64,000 nucleotides of DNA, taken from positions 7,010,501 to 7,074,500 of the forward strand of contig NC_084896.1 in assembly GCF_958979055.1 (NCBI RefSeq), written 5' to 3'. Source of the stretch: Alnus glutinosa. Lineage: Eukaryota > Streptophyta > Magnoliopsida > Fagales > Betulaceae. The notes below the pieces were generated by a model. The model had not been told where the DNA came from. It saw only the letters and a program-made list of their open reading frames with translations, and did no database searches. Below are positions 1-12,504 of the stretch, one piece after another. Both the position numbers and the translations under genes were made by a program. How positions within the stretch are numbered: the first letter of the stretch is position 1; the number at the start of each line of letters is the position of its first letter.

Positions 1-808
1 CATTTACCTTAGGGCCGACCCCTTAGATAGACTTCATACGAACACTTGAGCACACATTGGCACCGGCTTGAGAGCTAGCGGATCTTGGATTCTCCCTAAA
101 AACCCTCTCAAAGCACTATGGAATTCACTATCGAATTCTGTCCAAAACACAGACCTAGAACCCCCTATTTATAGGCTTCAAGAGACCACAAAAACTTCTG
201 AGATTCGGGCTCTGGCTGGCGAGCGTCCAGACGGAAGTTAGCCAAGTTCGGCCGGTTTTCTGCGATATCCTTTCAGAAACAGCATAATTTTATCTTTATC
301 TGGTTCACGTCCGGACGGCTTGACAGAGTGTCCGGACGGTCTTTACTAAAATTCTTTCCACGTTCAAACAGAACTATGGAATATTATAAATACTGGACAT
401 CGTTCGGACGTGATGCCACGTCGTCTGGACGGCTTGCAGAGACTTCCCAAACAGTGTCGACTTCTGAAATCCAACTCCTTGTTGAATACTGATTGACCTG
501 GAATCCGAACAGTGTTGCTCTAACATCCGGATGTCTTCAATGTTTATCTGTAAGACACTGCGGGGCGTCCAGACTCCTTCAAAGGCCCTTCCAGACGGTT
601 GCACAGGAACCGGTTGTTTTTGTCTTGGATTTTGCAAGGACTCTTCATAGACATCTTTAAGAAGCTTGTGATCAGTTGATGTCTTTGATTTGATCATTGT
701 CTAAATACATGAAGATTCGGAATTGAAAACCGATCATCCTGTTAAAACGCAACCATTACATAAAGTGTTTTTGTTTTATCAAGAATGTAGCCAATAAAAA
801 TATTAACA
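1..808 (-). repeat. 3' LTR of a SIRE-like copia element (truncated by window edge)
   Basis: The stretch matches 6549-7655 and the solo LTR at 8047-9136 throughout. Read on the minus strand it starts TGTTAATA at 808. The bases just upstream (minus sense) form a polypurine tract of the AAAGGGGGAG type at 809-820, as expected before a 3' LTR. The LTR carries several copies of the palindrome CGTCCGGACG, many decayed to CGTCCAGACG or CGTCTGGACG. About 300 bp of the LTR lies beyond the window, so the target duplication cannot be checked. Confidence 0.85.
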
Positions 809-1215
809 AACTCCCCCTTTGGCCATTTTGGGACAAAAACACTTGACCGGTTTGGAAATACATTTCCGGTCTAAACCAAACCAAAACAAACCAAAAAATA
901 CTCCCCCTTTTTGTCACACAATGAAAAAGGGTAAACAGAGTATTAATTAAACCATAAGTGTTTAATAATTACACAAAACGTGAGCATAAAAATAAAATTA
1001 AAATTGTTCGATAACCAAAACAAGACTGAACATAAAAAAAAAACTCAATCATCATCATCATGCGGCTTTGGATGATGATATTTTAGGCACTCCCTTATGT
1101 CGATCTGGCTCTGCTCGACACGCTCTCCTATGAGATTGACTTCAAGCTGGAGAGTGGACATAGAAGTCATAAGCTATGCAAAGGCAGCCTCAATGTCAAA
1201 AGAGGGAGGCACAGC

Positions 1216-2394
1216 CTAAGATGATAATGATGCAGCTGCTGTGGGGAGATCGGGTGGAGGCTGAGGAACAGCGCCTTGAGCCTCGTGCCGCAATTGAGCA
1301 TTAGACTTCATGAGAGTCTGAATGCCAAGAGGATCTGGGATCCGTGAGCGGGGCTCCGAGTCTGAAATATCTATCACGGCCTGAAGGCTAATTTGAGTGA
1401 TCAAACACCTAAAAGACAGACTCGTGTTCTTCTCATCTCGAACCTCGAGCATAGTGTGCAAGATGTGCTTGCACAAGCGAAAAGGAGTCTGCATCACAAT
1501 GGCATAAAGAAGGGTGGCCTTCTTGAGAGTCAGTTCACTCCGACGAGCTTGAGGCCAAATGTTTGTTACCACAATTTTTGCTAAAAATTGGTGTATAGGA
1601 GCAAAAGCACCGATGTTGATCTGGGAGTGGGACTTGTCCTTGCGCTGTGGTCTCATCAAGAAAAGGAACTCCGGAGACTGGTAGTGTGACGTCCCACATC
1701 ACCTGGGAATGAGGATGTGCTTATATATATAAATGCACCCTATATGACACAATGCGTCTGGAGCCCAGATGGTTGGGTGTAAGGAACAAAGCCTTGAGGT
1801 TGAGGGTTCGAGTAGTCCCAAGATACCAAAGAGGACAATATTGTGGGTGGGTCACCATGGCTGCGGCGTGCTTTGATACCACAACAACGCGTTTTAAAGC
1901 CGTGATGGCAATGAACCTATCAGAACTCCGCAGTTAAGCGAGCCGCTGCGAGAGCAATCCCAGGATGGGTGACCTCCTGGGAAGTCTGGTATGGGGAGCC
2001 AAAAGCGGACAATATTCTGTCATTGGGGGTGGATCGTTACAGGTAGAACAGGGACCCCGATCACAGAACTGATAAGCTGGGGGTCTATCAGAATTGTCTG
2101 GGCTCTGACCATTGTCTGCATGATCAATCCTCTACCATCATCCTGAATGAGGATCATATGACCATAAAATTCCAGCACCAGTTTGGGAAAGGCCTGGCAA
2201 GCACAATTATATAGGTACTCCCAATTGTTCTTTAGGAGCATTTGAGTGATGGGAAGTAGAACTAGGTCTCTCAGATCTGTATGGAGAAGATTCCGCTCAG
2301 ATAGGACCTGTCGTGAGCGCATGCGGTGCAACCGGTCAACCACTGACTCTTCAATTCGTTGCCTGACTCGGGGAGGAGAGTCATCTGAAGACAT
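1216..2394 (-). pseudogene. Extra 3' ORF of SIRE-like copia ('putative plant transposon protein' type), interrupted
   Basis: The open stretch starts at the ATG near 2394, is interrupted by the Cassandra LTR at 1685-2041, and continues at 1659-1216. The second part contains a conserved block (about HQFLAKIVVTNIWP, then a run of basic residues and LLYAIV) that is also encoded at about 45290-45430, in the second copia fragment of the window. The frames on the two sides of the insertion do not match over the first residues, so there is at least one frameshift as well. Uncharacterised ORFs of this type occur between pol and the 3' LTR in some plant copia elements. Function is not known, and I infer the family from the domain pattern and position only. 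Confidence 0.55.
1685..2041 (+). mobile_element. Cassandra (TRIM) solo LTR with 5S rRNA-derived core
   Basis: The 357-bp unit starts TGTGACGTCCCACATC and ends CGTTACA. It is flanked by a perfect 5-bp target duplication GGTAG (1680-1684 and 2042-2046). Positions about 1905-1986 closely follow plant 5S rRNA, including the AACTCCGCAGTTAAGCG and AGGATGGGTGACCTCCTGGG segments that form the RNA polymerase III internal promoter. Carrying 5S rRNA inside the LTR is the hallmark of Cassandra terminal-repeat retrotransposons in miniature. Only one LTR remains, so it arose by LTR-LTR recombination. It splits the extra ORF of the host copia element. Confidence 0.9.
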
Positions 2395-3856
2395 AATTTA
2401 TGGACTAAAAAAAATACAGACAGACAGAAATTCATGAAAGCATTAATTCCCGTTAGTCCAAAAAAAAAATTGGGCATTATAACGACTGTAAAATGGACTA
2501 TCCAAAAATTACAACATCAATAAAACACAACCCAAACAATATTGAGAACCAAATATGCAGAATATCAATCTCAAATAAAAACATATGTTGAGGAATAATA
2601 CACATTAAACTCAACATAATAGAAACCCAAAAACACCCTATTTTAAGCATAGAACCTTAAAAGAAATTAGTAAAAGAGTATTAAAAACATACCTGGGGTG
2701 GAGAGAAATTGCAAAGATGACACGTGCACATGAGAAATACACATAAAAATCACAAGGAAAACGCACAAGACGACAAAAAGAACCAAAAAGGGCGAAAAAT
2801 GGGCTGTGGTGAGGGGAGAATGCGATTTAACCCTACAAGGTTCACCATCCGGACGAAACTTAAATAACGTCCGGACATAGTGCCACATAGAGGTCGCAAA
2901 AACACGCTCGTCCGGACAAGAAGAATGAACGCCCGAACGAATCAATCGTGTTGTCTGGACATACAGGAGCACCGTCCGGACGTCCCGAAACATCGTCCGG
3001 ACGCTTCCCAAATAATTTTCAGAGCACGCATGTATATAACACTGATACCTTAGTTTAATTAGCATTTAAAAAAAAACCAAGATATAATTGAGAGTTAAGA
3101 TTTAATCAGCACAAGAATTTCCCTGCAGAAGGACATTTTTCAATAGAAAACTTAACTCAAGCAATGCGTGTGTGTGTGAAGGCTTTCTCAATAAGGTATG
3201 AAGTATACTAATATGACTTAAATCACCCGGATTTTTTAAAGAAGAGAGAAAATCAGTGTTAGATCAGTCAAAAGTCAAACCATATTATGCTAGGGCCTAG
3301 TTACCTTCATCTGATACACTCCCCCTAAATTGCAGCACTTTTTCTTTTACTATGTCTTTTAGTGACCGTCTATTTCCGCAATGATGTGGTCACTGACTGT
3401 TTCTTTAGGGACAAGATCAAGAACAGATTTAGCATAAGAAGTGGATCTTTTTATTTATCCATTTATACATTTTTAAATGCCTTTTATCACTTGGTGCTAC
3501 AACCTAGAAAGAATGCCAGAATGTATGGGTTCTAGGTTCAACTAGCGAGTTGGTCAATTTGACCATCTTAGCACAAAAAATCTCTCTAAAAAAAAATCCA
3601 GAAGTTAAAAGTTAGAGGAGAGAGAGAAATACCTTAGGAGGCCTTGGATAATGCATATTTTTCATCACAAGAGAAAAGCATCTATCTAGTATGGATGCCA
3701 CTGGGAACCTTTGCAAATATCAAGAGAAACTCTCAGTTATATAAAGGCTAAAGAACAAACGCATCAGAAACTGAGACATCAGTTAAACATACATAAGATA
3801 TCTGGAAGTTATATAAAAATAAATAAACCTCTGCATCCTTTTAACCCCCATTTTTA

Positions 3857-4253
3857 GGGGTAATTACCTTTTCCCCCCATGAACTACCAAAAAATGTGCG
3901 ATGCCCCCATGAACTACCAACTCGACCAAAATAGAGCATTCAACTACCAAAGATAACCATTTTTCCCCCTTCCGTCAGTCACATGCCGTTTTACCCTCAT
4001 TTTCTTCCTCTTTTCCCCCTATGAACTACCACCGTCTTCCTCTTTTCCCCCCATAAACTACCATCATCTTCCAACATGCCCCCATATAAAACGGCACATG
4101 ACCCGTTGACCGTTTGTTTTAACCCCTTTGACTGACGGAAGGGGGGAAAATGGTTGTCTTTGGTAGTTGAATGCTCTATTTCGGTCGAGTTGGTAGTTCA
4201 TGGGGGCATTGCGCATTTTTTGGTAGTTCATGGGGGAAAAAGGTAATTACCCC
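3857..4253. mobile_element. Long-TIR MITE, Mutator-like
   Basis: The 397-bp element starts GGGGTAATTACC and ends GGTAATTACCCC. The first and last roughly 100 bp are inverted copies of each other (blocks ATGAACTACCAACTCGACC and GTCGAGTTGGTAGTTCAT). It is flanked by a perfect 9-bp direct repeat CCATTTTTA (3848-3856 and 4254-4262), the target duplication length typical of Mutator-like elements. It has no coding capacity. It inserted into the SIRE-like copia internal region. A second family member is at 17449-17883. Confidence 0.85.
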
Positions 4254-4559
4254 CCATTTTTATTTTATTTTTTTTATTTTTATTTTATTTTATTAAAAAA
4301 TGAACAACAAATATGCTTTCAAAATAAAGAGAGTAGTGTTGACCAAGCATGTAAGGTAAGAACAAACCTGACCTCAGGGAGAGGTTTGAGAGTAACAAGA
4401 TAGAAAAACAGCTGCTCGACGTGCTTTTACTATCATCCCTATTTAATACCTACAGAATTTTCTCAAGACAACCCAAAAGGGAATATAGGGATAGAATGAT
4501 GGTTCCAAAACAACATGCAAAGTTTTTATAAGATGATAAAATAAAATAAACTGTGCAAG

Positions 4560-6470
4560 TGTACCTGTCATGCTCTAGGATTTAGGAACCAAAATCCTAG
4601 ACATGTGTGACCTTACCTATTAGGTAGGTCTGCTACCCCTAGGGGAGTGGGTGTCCTCGTCTTTGTTCTGTCCTTCCTTCTTAAGCTGTAGTGTCAGAAA
4701 TTTGACCAGATCTTGCATGAAAGTACTGACGGAAGATGTTCCTTTATTGGAGATTTCCCTTGCTGTAGTCTTCTTAGGGACCCCAGTCTTTTTCGCTTGA
4801 GTAGGCTTCTGCAGCTGTTGAAGCTTTAGAACATGATTTCTGGGTGGAGATCTATGATGCTTGGGAGGCTTAGGTGGAGGACACCTTGGTCTGATATGAC
4901 TGCTAACTCCACATTGGTGACACATGGGAGTTTTAGGAGCCAGCCATTTTTTCTTCTGCTGAACTTGCCAATGTGGGCAATTTGGTCTGATGTGCCCTAG
5001 CTTGCCACAGTGATTGCATGTGGGAGGCTTTCTCCTGATAGGAAGCTTGACCAGAGGCTGAGGGTTGAAAGGAACTTCTCATTCCATAACTGCTTTTTCC
5101 TTATCAATTCTTGGAGGTGGAGATTCGGGAATAACTGGCCTCACGAAAATGGTCTTGGAGGTAGACGGAGTATCAGAAATAGAAGTAGGAACATACCCGA
5201 GTCCGGTCTTGTCAGTTGGACACTTCTGAATGGAGAGCATGTGAGTGAGCTTCTCGTCTGAGACTCTTTCTAGTTGTAACTGTGTCTCCAGTAGCCTCCC
5301 TTCCAAATCATTGATCTTTATGAGCATAGAGGTCTTCTCAGACCTGAGGCTGTTCAGTTATAGTACTTGCTGCTTGTATTTCTCCCTCAGCTTTAGGAAT
5401 TCAACATATTGAAGTTGATAGGCTGACTGCATATCTTCTTCTTCACTATTCTCAGAATAGTAGGACTGAGAATCCTCCTTATCTTCGTGTGGGGCTACGA
5501 ATGCTAGGAATTTTTCCTCCTCAGGAGTTTCTTCTTCTTTCTCAGACTCATCGCTGAGAGTTGCATTAAAGGCTTTCCCTATTTGTTTCTTCAGATTTGC
5601 ACATTCAGTCTTGATATGCCCAAAGCCTGAACATTCGAAGCACTAGGGACCCCTCAAATCTTTCTTTTCTGCTTCTTCTGTATCAGTTGTGTGGGGAGCC
5701 TTTCTTAATCTGTCAGAGAACTTCTTCTTGAATTTATTATTCTTCATAAAAAGCTCAAAGTTCTTGGCTAACATTGTCACTACATCTTCATCAACATCGG
5801 AGTCTTCGTCAGATGAGACTATTGATTTCTTCTTGGATGCCTTAGATGCCTTAAGGGCAATTGACTTTGCCTTTCTAACCGGAGGTAAAGAGTATTCATA
5901 TGTCTGAAGAGATCCTACCAGCTCTTCAATATTCATCTCCTCCAGATCTTTACTTTCTTCTATATTTGTCACCTTAATCCTGAAACGCTCAGGCAAAAAT
6001 CTTAGTATCTTTCAGATGAGTTTTACATCCGAGATTTGCTTCCCAAGACTCACCATCGAGTTTCTTAGGTCTTTAATCTTAGTGTAGAACCCTCCGAAGG
6101 TCTCTTCTTCTTGCATCTTAATTTCTTCAAATTTAGAAATCAACATTTGAAGTTTGGCAAAGTTTACTAGTTTTGTCCCTTCATATGTTGTTTCTAGAAT
6201 TTGCCATGCATCTTTAGCAATTTCACAATTTGAAATTCTTGCGAATTCAGATGGTGAAAGTGCTTGACATAGTGCATGGAGGGCTTTATCATTGGAAAGC
6301 CTTTCGCTTGTTTGAATAACAATAATTTCGTCTGTTTCTTCTAGATTAATCCAACCAGTTTCAACAATTTTCTAGACATCAATAGATTTTAAAAAGAAGC
6401 GCATTCGGGCTTTCCAATAGCCATAGTTCGTCCCATCAAAGGGCGGAATAGAATTAAGATTTTGAGACAT
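4560..6470 (-). pseudogene. Copia gag (SIRE-like), disrupted
   Basis: Translation on the minus strand starts at the ATG at 6470. The first third resembles the UBN2-type gag domain of plant copia elements (YWKARMRFFLKSIDVW near the N-terminus). It continues into a long acidic and coiled-coil segment (about 5079-5450). Three CCHC zinc knuckles follow the C-x2-C-x4-H-x4-C pattern, for example CNHCGKLGHIRPNC near 5000 and CHQCGVSSHIRPRC near 4900. A TGA stop lies near 6015 and other breaks occur, so it is not translatable as one protein. The long gag fits the SIRE/Maximus lineage. The homologous N-terminal half is encoded at 45918-46422. Confidence 0.8.
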
Positions 6471-6530
6471 AATAATCAAAAACAGAAGTCAAAAGGATAC
6501 ACTCAAGAAATAAATCTAAAACAGAGTGTA

Positions 6531-6546
6531 CCAAGCTCTGATACCA
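6531..6546 (-). other. Primer binding site (initiator tRNA-Met)
   Basis: Minus-strand TGGTATCAGAGCTTGG lies two bases inside the 5' LTR end. It fixes the orientation of the copia element. Confidence 0.85.
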
Positions 6547-6548
6547 AA

Positions 6549-7655
6549 TGAAAATAATTTATTGACTTCTAATTTAAACCAAGTGTGTGTGTTTATGTGC
6601 AAACAAATATCTTAAATGCTGAATTTAAATGAGACAAGATATTTGTTTCAAAGTGGAAACTCTATGAAGAGAAAAAACCACTCCGAGGCAACCAAACCCA
6701 AGAAATCTACTATCCAAAACAAAGCTAGTTACAAGACTCTCGTACTCACATAACCCTATGCAGTAGTCATATCTTTAACTCTAACGTGTAACCCAACACG
6801 AACGCTTCCCAACCAGATCTTCCACCTAAAGGGGTTTTTGATGGATTCCTTTACCTTAGGGCCGACCCCTAAGATAGACTTCACACGAACACTTGAGCAC
6901 ACACTGGCACCGGCTTGAAAGCTAGCGGATCTTCGATTCTCCCTAAACACCCTCTCAAAGTACTATGGAATTCACTGTCGAATTCTATACAAAACACTAA
7001 CCTAGATCCCCCTATTTATAGGCTTAAAGATACCTCAAAAACTGTTAAGATTCAGACTCTGGCTGACGAGCGTCCGGACGAAAGTTAGCCACGTCCGGAC
7101 GGTTTTTTGCGATATCCTTTCAGAAACAACGTAATTTTATCTTTATCGGGTTCACGTCCGGACGGCTTGACCGAACGTCCGGACGGTCTTTGCTAAAATC
7201 CTTTCCACGTTCGAACGAAACTCTAGAATATTCTGAATACTAGACATCGTCCGAACGTGACTCCACATCTTCCAGACGGCTTGCAGAGACTTTCCAAACA
7301 GTGTCGACTTCTGAAATCCAACTCCTTGTTGAATACTAATTGACCTGGCGTCCGGACGGTGTTGCTCTGAAGCCCGGACGTCTTCAATGTTTATCTGTAA
7401 GACACTGTGGGGCGTCCGGACTCCTTCAAAGGCCCGTTCGGACGGTTGCACAGGAACCGGTTGTTTTTGTCTTAAATTTTGCAAGGACTCTTCATGGACA
7501 TCTTTAAGAAGCTTGTGATCAGTTATTGTCTTTGATTTGATCATTGTCTGAATACATGAAGATTCTGAATTGAAAACCGACCATCCTGTTAAAACGCAAC
7601 CATTACATAAAGTGTTTTTGTTTTATCCAGAATGTAGCCAATAAAAGTATTAACA
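6549..7655 (-). repeat. 5' LTR of the SIRE-like copia element
   Basis: The 1107-bp LTR reads TGTTAATA to TTTTCA on the minus strand. It contains at least five intact or near-intact CGTCCGGACG palindromes between 7060 and 7430. A TATA-like motif (minus CTATAAATAG) lies near 7012-7022, suggesting where the element's transcript would start. It is very similar to 1-808 and to the solo LTR at 8047-9136. The 391 bp after it (7656-8046) hold no gene or repeat I recognise. Confidence 0.85.
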
Positions 7656-8046
7656 GTTTTTGTGTCCCAGCTTATGATACTGTATCTCTAGTTAGCTTTT
7701 GGTTATAATATTAGTTTAGCATTGGAATAGTTGCTTGATGGAGTTGGACGTACAATGTTCTGCATGGGAGTGTTATTGTGACTTAGGACTCTGTTAGCCC
7801 TTTGGATTTGCTTAGAATAGGTTTTGCTAGTTTTTGGTTTGGAAATGGGTTTCTTCCCAGCACCAAACATTTGACCATTCACTAGGTAAACATTCGATGT
7901 CGATACCGAATGTTCGGCCTTTTTTGTCCAAACGTTCGACAGTCGGGCAGAGAGCCTATTTTTAGCTAATTTAAGATTTAGGGTTTGTTTTAGCTTAGGT
8001 TTAGAACTAATGGTAGGAATTTTCTTGGATGTCGAGTGATAAAGTC

Positions 8047-9136
8047 TATTAGTATTTTTATAGGCTACATTCTGGATAAAACAAACAACACTTTATGTAA
8101 TGGTTGCATTTTAACAGGATGGTTGGTTTTCAATTCAGAATCTTCATGTATTCAGACAGTGTAGTGTTCAACTCAAAGACAATAACTGATCACAAGTTTC
8201 TTAAAGATGTCCATGAAGAGTCCTTGCAAAATCCAAGACAAAAACAACCAGTTCTTGTGCAACTGTCCGGACGTGCCTTTAAAGGCGTCCGGACGCCCCG
8301 CAGTGTCTTATAGATAAACATTGAAGATGTCTGGACGTCAGAGCAACACTGTCCGGAGTCCAGGTAAATCAGTATTTAATAAGGAGTTGGATTTCAAAAG
8401 TTGACACTGTTTGGGAAGTCTCCACAAGCCGTCCGGACGATGTCCAGTATTTCAGAATATTCCAGAGTTCCGTTTGAACATGAAAAGGATTTTAACAAAG
8501 ACCGTCCGGACGCTCGGTCAAGTCGTCCGAACATGAACCCGATAAAGATAGAATTACGTTTTTTCTGAAAGGATATCGTAGAAACCCGTCCGGATGTGGC
8601 TAACTTCCGTCCGGATGCTCGCCAGCCAGAGTCCGAATCTCAGCAGTTTTTGAGGTCTCTTTAAGCCTATAAATAGGGGGCTCTAGGCTAGTGTTTTGTA
8701 CAGAATTTGATAGTGAATTCCATAGTGCTTAGAGAGGGTGTTTAGGGAGAATTGAAGATCCGCTAGCTCTCAAGTCGTTGCCAGTGTGTACTCAACTGTT
8801 CGTGTGAAGTCTATCTTAGGGGTCGGCCATAGGGTAAAAGAATCCATCAAAAACTCGTTCAGGTGGATTATCTAGTTGGGAAGCGTTCACGATGGGCTTC
8901 GTGTCAGAGCTAAGGGTATGACTACTGCATAGGGTTACATGAGTAAGAGTGTCTTGTAACTAGCTTTCTTTTTGGATAGTGGATTTTCTAGGTTTGGTTG
9001 CCCCGGAGTTTTTTCTTTTCACAGAGTTTCCACTTCGTACCAAATATATTGTCTTATTTAAATTCCGCATTTAAGATATTTGTTTGCATACAAACACACA
9101 CACTTGGTTTAAATTAAAAGTCAATAATTATTTTCA
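8047..9136 (+). repeat. Solo LTR of the SIRE-like copia family
   Basis: This 1090-bp LTR is in the opposite orientation to the copia element on its left. It is flanked by a perfect 5-bp target duplication AAGTC (8042-8046 and 9137-9141) with no internal sequence, so it is a recombination-derived solo LTR. Its first base pairs have drifted from TG to TA. It keeps several CGTCCGGACG palindromes (for example near 8287, 8430 and 8500) and a CTATAAATAG TATA motif near 8669. Confidence 0.9.
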
Positions 9137-9465
9137 AAGTCCATCGAGCCTTACTCTTCCACAAAATGCACCTTTAGGGAAGTGGCTTGCTCAAAGCTTA
9201 TAAAGCCCACAACCTAAGTATACCTTGGCAATGTTAGACTCTTAACATGTTCCCTCATGTGTGGCACTATTGTCCAAACACGTGTACAATGGGTGGGAAA
9301 GCCCAACATTGTTCAAGGCCGGCCCTGTTCTCTGGTACCATGATAAAGTCCATTAAGCTTTACTCTTCCACATAAGACACCTTAAGGGAAGAGGTTTGCT
9401 CAAGTCTTATAAAGCCCACAACCTAAGTATACCTTGGCAATGTGAGACTCTTAACATCGAAGATG
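9137..9465. repeat. Direct repeat pair of about 115 bp
   Basis: Blocks 9139-9248 and 9347-9463 are direct copies (AGTCCAT...TACTCTTCCACA...AAGCCCACAACCTAAGTATACCTTGGCAATG...AGACTCTTAACAT). The arrangement could be a short terminal-repeat element or a tandem duplication. No ends with a target duplication could be fixed. From 9465 to 11637 I see no convincing gene. A possible gypsy-type LTR end (GGCCGTTACA) lies near 10660 without a verifiable partner. Confidence 0.5.
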
Positions 9466-11637
9466 TGAAGCCCGAATGGATTTTGTGGAGGAACCCTACG
9501 ACACAAATGAGTAAATATCACAAAGATACATGTTATTATATTTTTCCATAAGCATGATTATTCTACATATATCAAACGTGCATGTTTACAACTCACATGA
9601 AATACCTTTTAGACAACTGTGAACTTTACTTTGTGAAAATTAGTGATTAATTAATAGGAAAATGAAAATGATGTTTTGTAAATACATGCATATAAAAGAC
9701 AATGAAAAATAATTGCATCATATGACAGGGTACACTGGGACATGTGGGATAACGATCATGGGCTTACTGTACAGGTTAACCTTATGGTCAAAGGTTTATT
9801 TTTATGTTTGGCCTTGACGTATGTCCCAATGTTTAATTAGTGGTCACTTTAGACGTATGCCACTAGCGGCATGGGACACTCGAGGTCAGACTCTTTCGAG
9901 CTACAAATGATGGACACTAGCGTACAATATACGAGGAACAAGTATTGTATTACAGGTCCCTTGGGACAGCTCCAACTTTGCAGGTAGGGGTTTATATCTC
10001 GAGTAGACCATATGAAGTTTAACTATGACATGATTCTTTTATTACTGCATATACTTTATCTATATTGCATTCATGATCTTTTTCTCAAATAAGGAACTAT
10101 AAATTTACATTGGTGCATGTGATTTATATTTTAAACATTTCAGTTTAGTAAATTATAACATGTGCACCATGTGTATTATTACTCACTAAGTCATAAACTT
10201 ACACTTGTATCTTTTCCACCTATGAAACATGTGTTTTTCATAGTTGGGACTACCTTTAGATATCGGATTTGAGTTGGACCTCGAGGCAGATACAGCTGAT
10301 TAGCGTAGTGATATCGATTTGTTTAATGCTTGAGGACTGATTGCAGGATATTGAAGACCACTCATGGTAATTAGTGCTTTTTGGTGATGTTGTACGTACG
10401 TTTAGCATTTGAGGCTCAATTATCTATTAAGGTTTAGTTTGAATCTTTTATACTGATGATATGTCTAGTATGATTTCTGTTAATGTGATTATTCTTAGTA
10501 GATGCTCTATTTGTAATTATTGTTGATAGAATATCATATGTTTCTACTGCGTAGTATTCTGTTTTTGAGTACTAGAGATACCTGAGTCTTATTCCTTGTG
10601 GAATTGGATTGGGAGGTGAATCGTAAAGTTAATTGCCGGTTAATTAATTTCTCAGGCCGTTACAACCGCCCCACAACCCAAATAACCATCAAGGATCTGA
10701 ATGCACCCCTAGCAAGATGCATCACCCAACAACTGATTCCTCACTCTAGCAGCTCAACTAATTGCCTGTCCACACCATGCGCCCATTTCAAGAAGATTTA
10801 CGGAGGGAATCTCAAAGTGAGTAACAACTTATTTCTAGGAATCCCTTGAACCTTGAAAAGGAAGGGCAGAGATAATGGCCTAAAGAAAGAAAGTATAATA
10901 TTCACACAAGTATGCGCACTTTGCCTTAACAAGACTATGCTAAAATTCCGTCTTCATATACACCAACTCATGTGAGCATCGGAGTGGTCTCAGCATATTC
11001 AGCCTCAACAAATCCCCATAACCTCTTTTCTTCCTTTACAGTTTCCCTCTTTGAGAGAACAACGAGCAATTTCTTCTAAATTGTTTTACATGATCAAGTC
11101 TATTCTTTATATCTTAGCTGTAGCTTTCCTTTTAATGAATTATAAAACAGAAGCATATTGGAGTTAGATCTTTTGTTGTAAACGAAATGCACCAGAAACA
11201 TTAAATTGCATGAATTTATTTCTCCGAAATACCTACAAACCGTGTATGAGTAAGTACAGGAAGAGAGAAAAACAAAAAGGAGTAGACAAGAATATACCAA
11301 ATGCATGCCTTAGCATGGTACATAGTCGTTATCTAGGAAAGCTTTTTGTAGCATAGCAAAAGAAGATAATCTTAATGAGATAGGATCAAATCTTTTGATT
11401 TGGAGCATTTCACGCTGTTTGAACATCTGCATTTTCCTTGAATGCATCAAATCATTAAACAATTTCACAACTCGAAACATAATTAAGTGCTCGTTAGGTC
11501 AGGGTCAACTTGTTGTAATTATTGTTAATTGAACATCTACAATTTCCTTATTCCGCAGCTTAATATTTTAAATGGCACGCAACATATTGGTGAGATGCTT
11601 CTGCCATTTCAATTTCCAATATGTGCAAATCATGTGG

Positions 11638-11750
11638 TTAATTAACGGCCGGTTCACCCACTAAATAAAAAATCGATAACTTACCAAATCTTAGAGGCTC
11701 CATCTAGTGAAAAACATAGACTAAAGATCGGCTATAAAGATCGGCTGACA
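11638..11750 (+). promoter_or_regulatory. Relic GLP promoter without its gene
   Basis: The block TAAATAAAAAATCGATA, then CTTAGAGGCTCCATCTAGTG and AAAAACATAGAC, is almost the same as the reverse complement of the GLP1 upstream region at 14225-14312. It is followed by a TATA-like GGCTATAAAG near 11730. No GLP coding sequence follows on the plus strand. It is best read as the remains of an inverted GLP duplicate whose coding part was lost. Confidence 0.6.
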
Positions 11751-12504
11751 GTTGTGGCAAGATCTTTCACTAATTTATATGGATATGTTGACATTGAACA
11801 ATATTGCCTACCGACATCTTGTTTCAGCTTAATTAATGCGGTAGAGAATGCGGACTAAACATTGTTATGAAAGACGACGGTAAGTTGGATGCTCTCACCA
11901 TGGATGAGAATCAATTTTCATTGTCTGGCAGAAAGGGTTACGTTATTACGTACGTACACATATTTGACAGACTTTTCAACCAAATTCCAAATTAAGGATA
12001 TATATATATATGTACGCTAACTGGCCAGTTTGGAATTGGAAAACTTCATAAATAAAATCATTTAGAACTTTAGTATATTGAGATTGGCTCTAAATAGGTT
12101 GGCTGAGATTCAAACAACTGTTAATTAATTTCTGACTTATCGTGACAGTTGAGTGGATACAATTAAATCAACATCAAACTTTAAAAAACAGTCATAAAAT
12201 GCTACTTGTCACAAATTGGATCAACATGAACCACTTTGTATATTACATTTTAGTTCTTTTTAACCTACTTTTTATTAACCATTGTTAGTGCAATTGTTGC
12301 ACAAATATTGAACAAATATGCACCCAAGTATGAAACTGCTAGGAATTAGGTTCTCTCTAAGAACAATTTTAGCCATCCAAAATTTTGGTTATTGCCCAGG
12401 TCATATAAGTATTTTTAGTGCACTATTTAATAATTAACTTCTTGTTTAGTTCACATTTTCTTTTGTCGGAAGAGTATTGTTACAAGCCCTCCATAAAAAA
12501 GTCT

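Larger units (their letters stand above)
809..6548 (-). mobile_element. Internal region of pol-less SIRE-like copia retrotransposon
   Basis: The region lies between two LTRs in the same orientation. At its right end is a primer binding site complementary to initiator tRNA-Met (6531-6546, minus-strand TGGTATCAGAGC), two bases from the LTR. At its left end is the polypurine tract. It encodes gag at 4560-6470 and an extra downstream ORF at 1216-2394. I find no protease, integrase, reverse transcriptase or RNase H, so the pol gene has been lost and the element would need proteins supplied in trans. It was later hit by a Cassandra LTR and a MITE. From 2400 to 3850 I see no other gene; 2830-3010 holds more CGTCCGGACG-type motifs. 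Confidence 0.75.

Noticed and set aside
1905..1986. 5S rRNA gene
   Set aside because: The sequence is 5S-like but lies inside a TG...CA element with a 5-bp target duplication and lacks intact 5S ends. It is a Cassandra LTR, not a rRNA gene.
10598..10849. Short open frame near 10.6 kb
   Set aside because: It crosses a likely repeat boundary (GGCCGTTACA), and has no recognisable domain or splice context.
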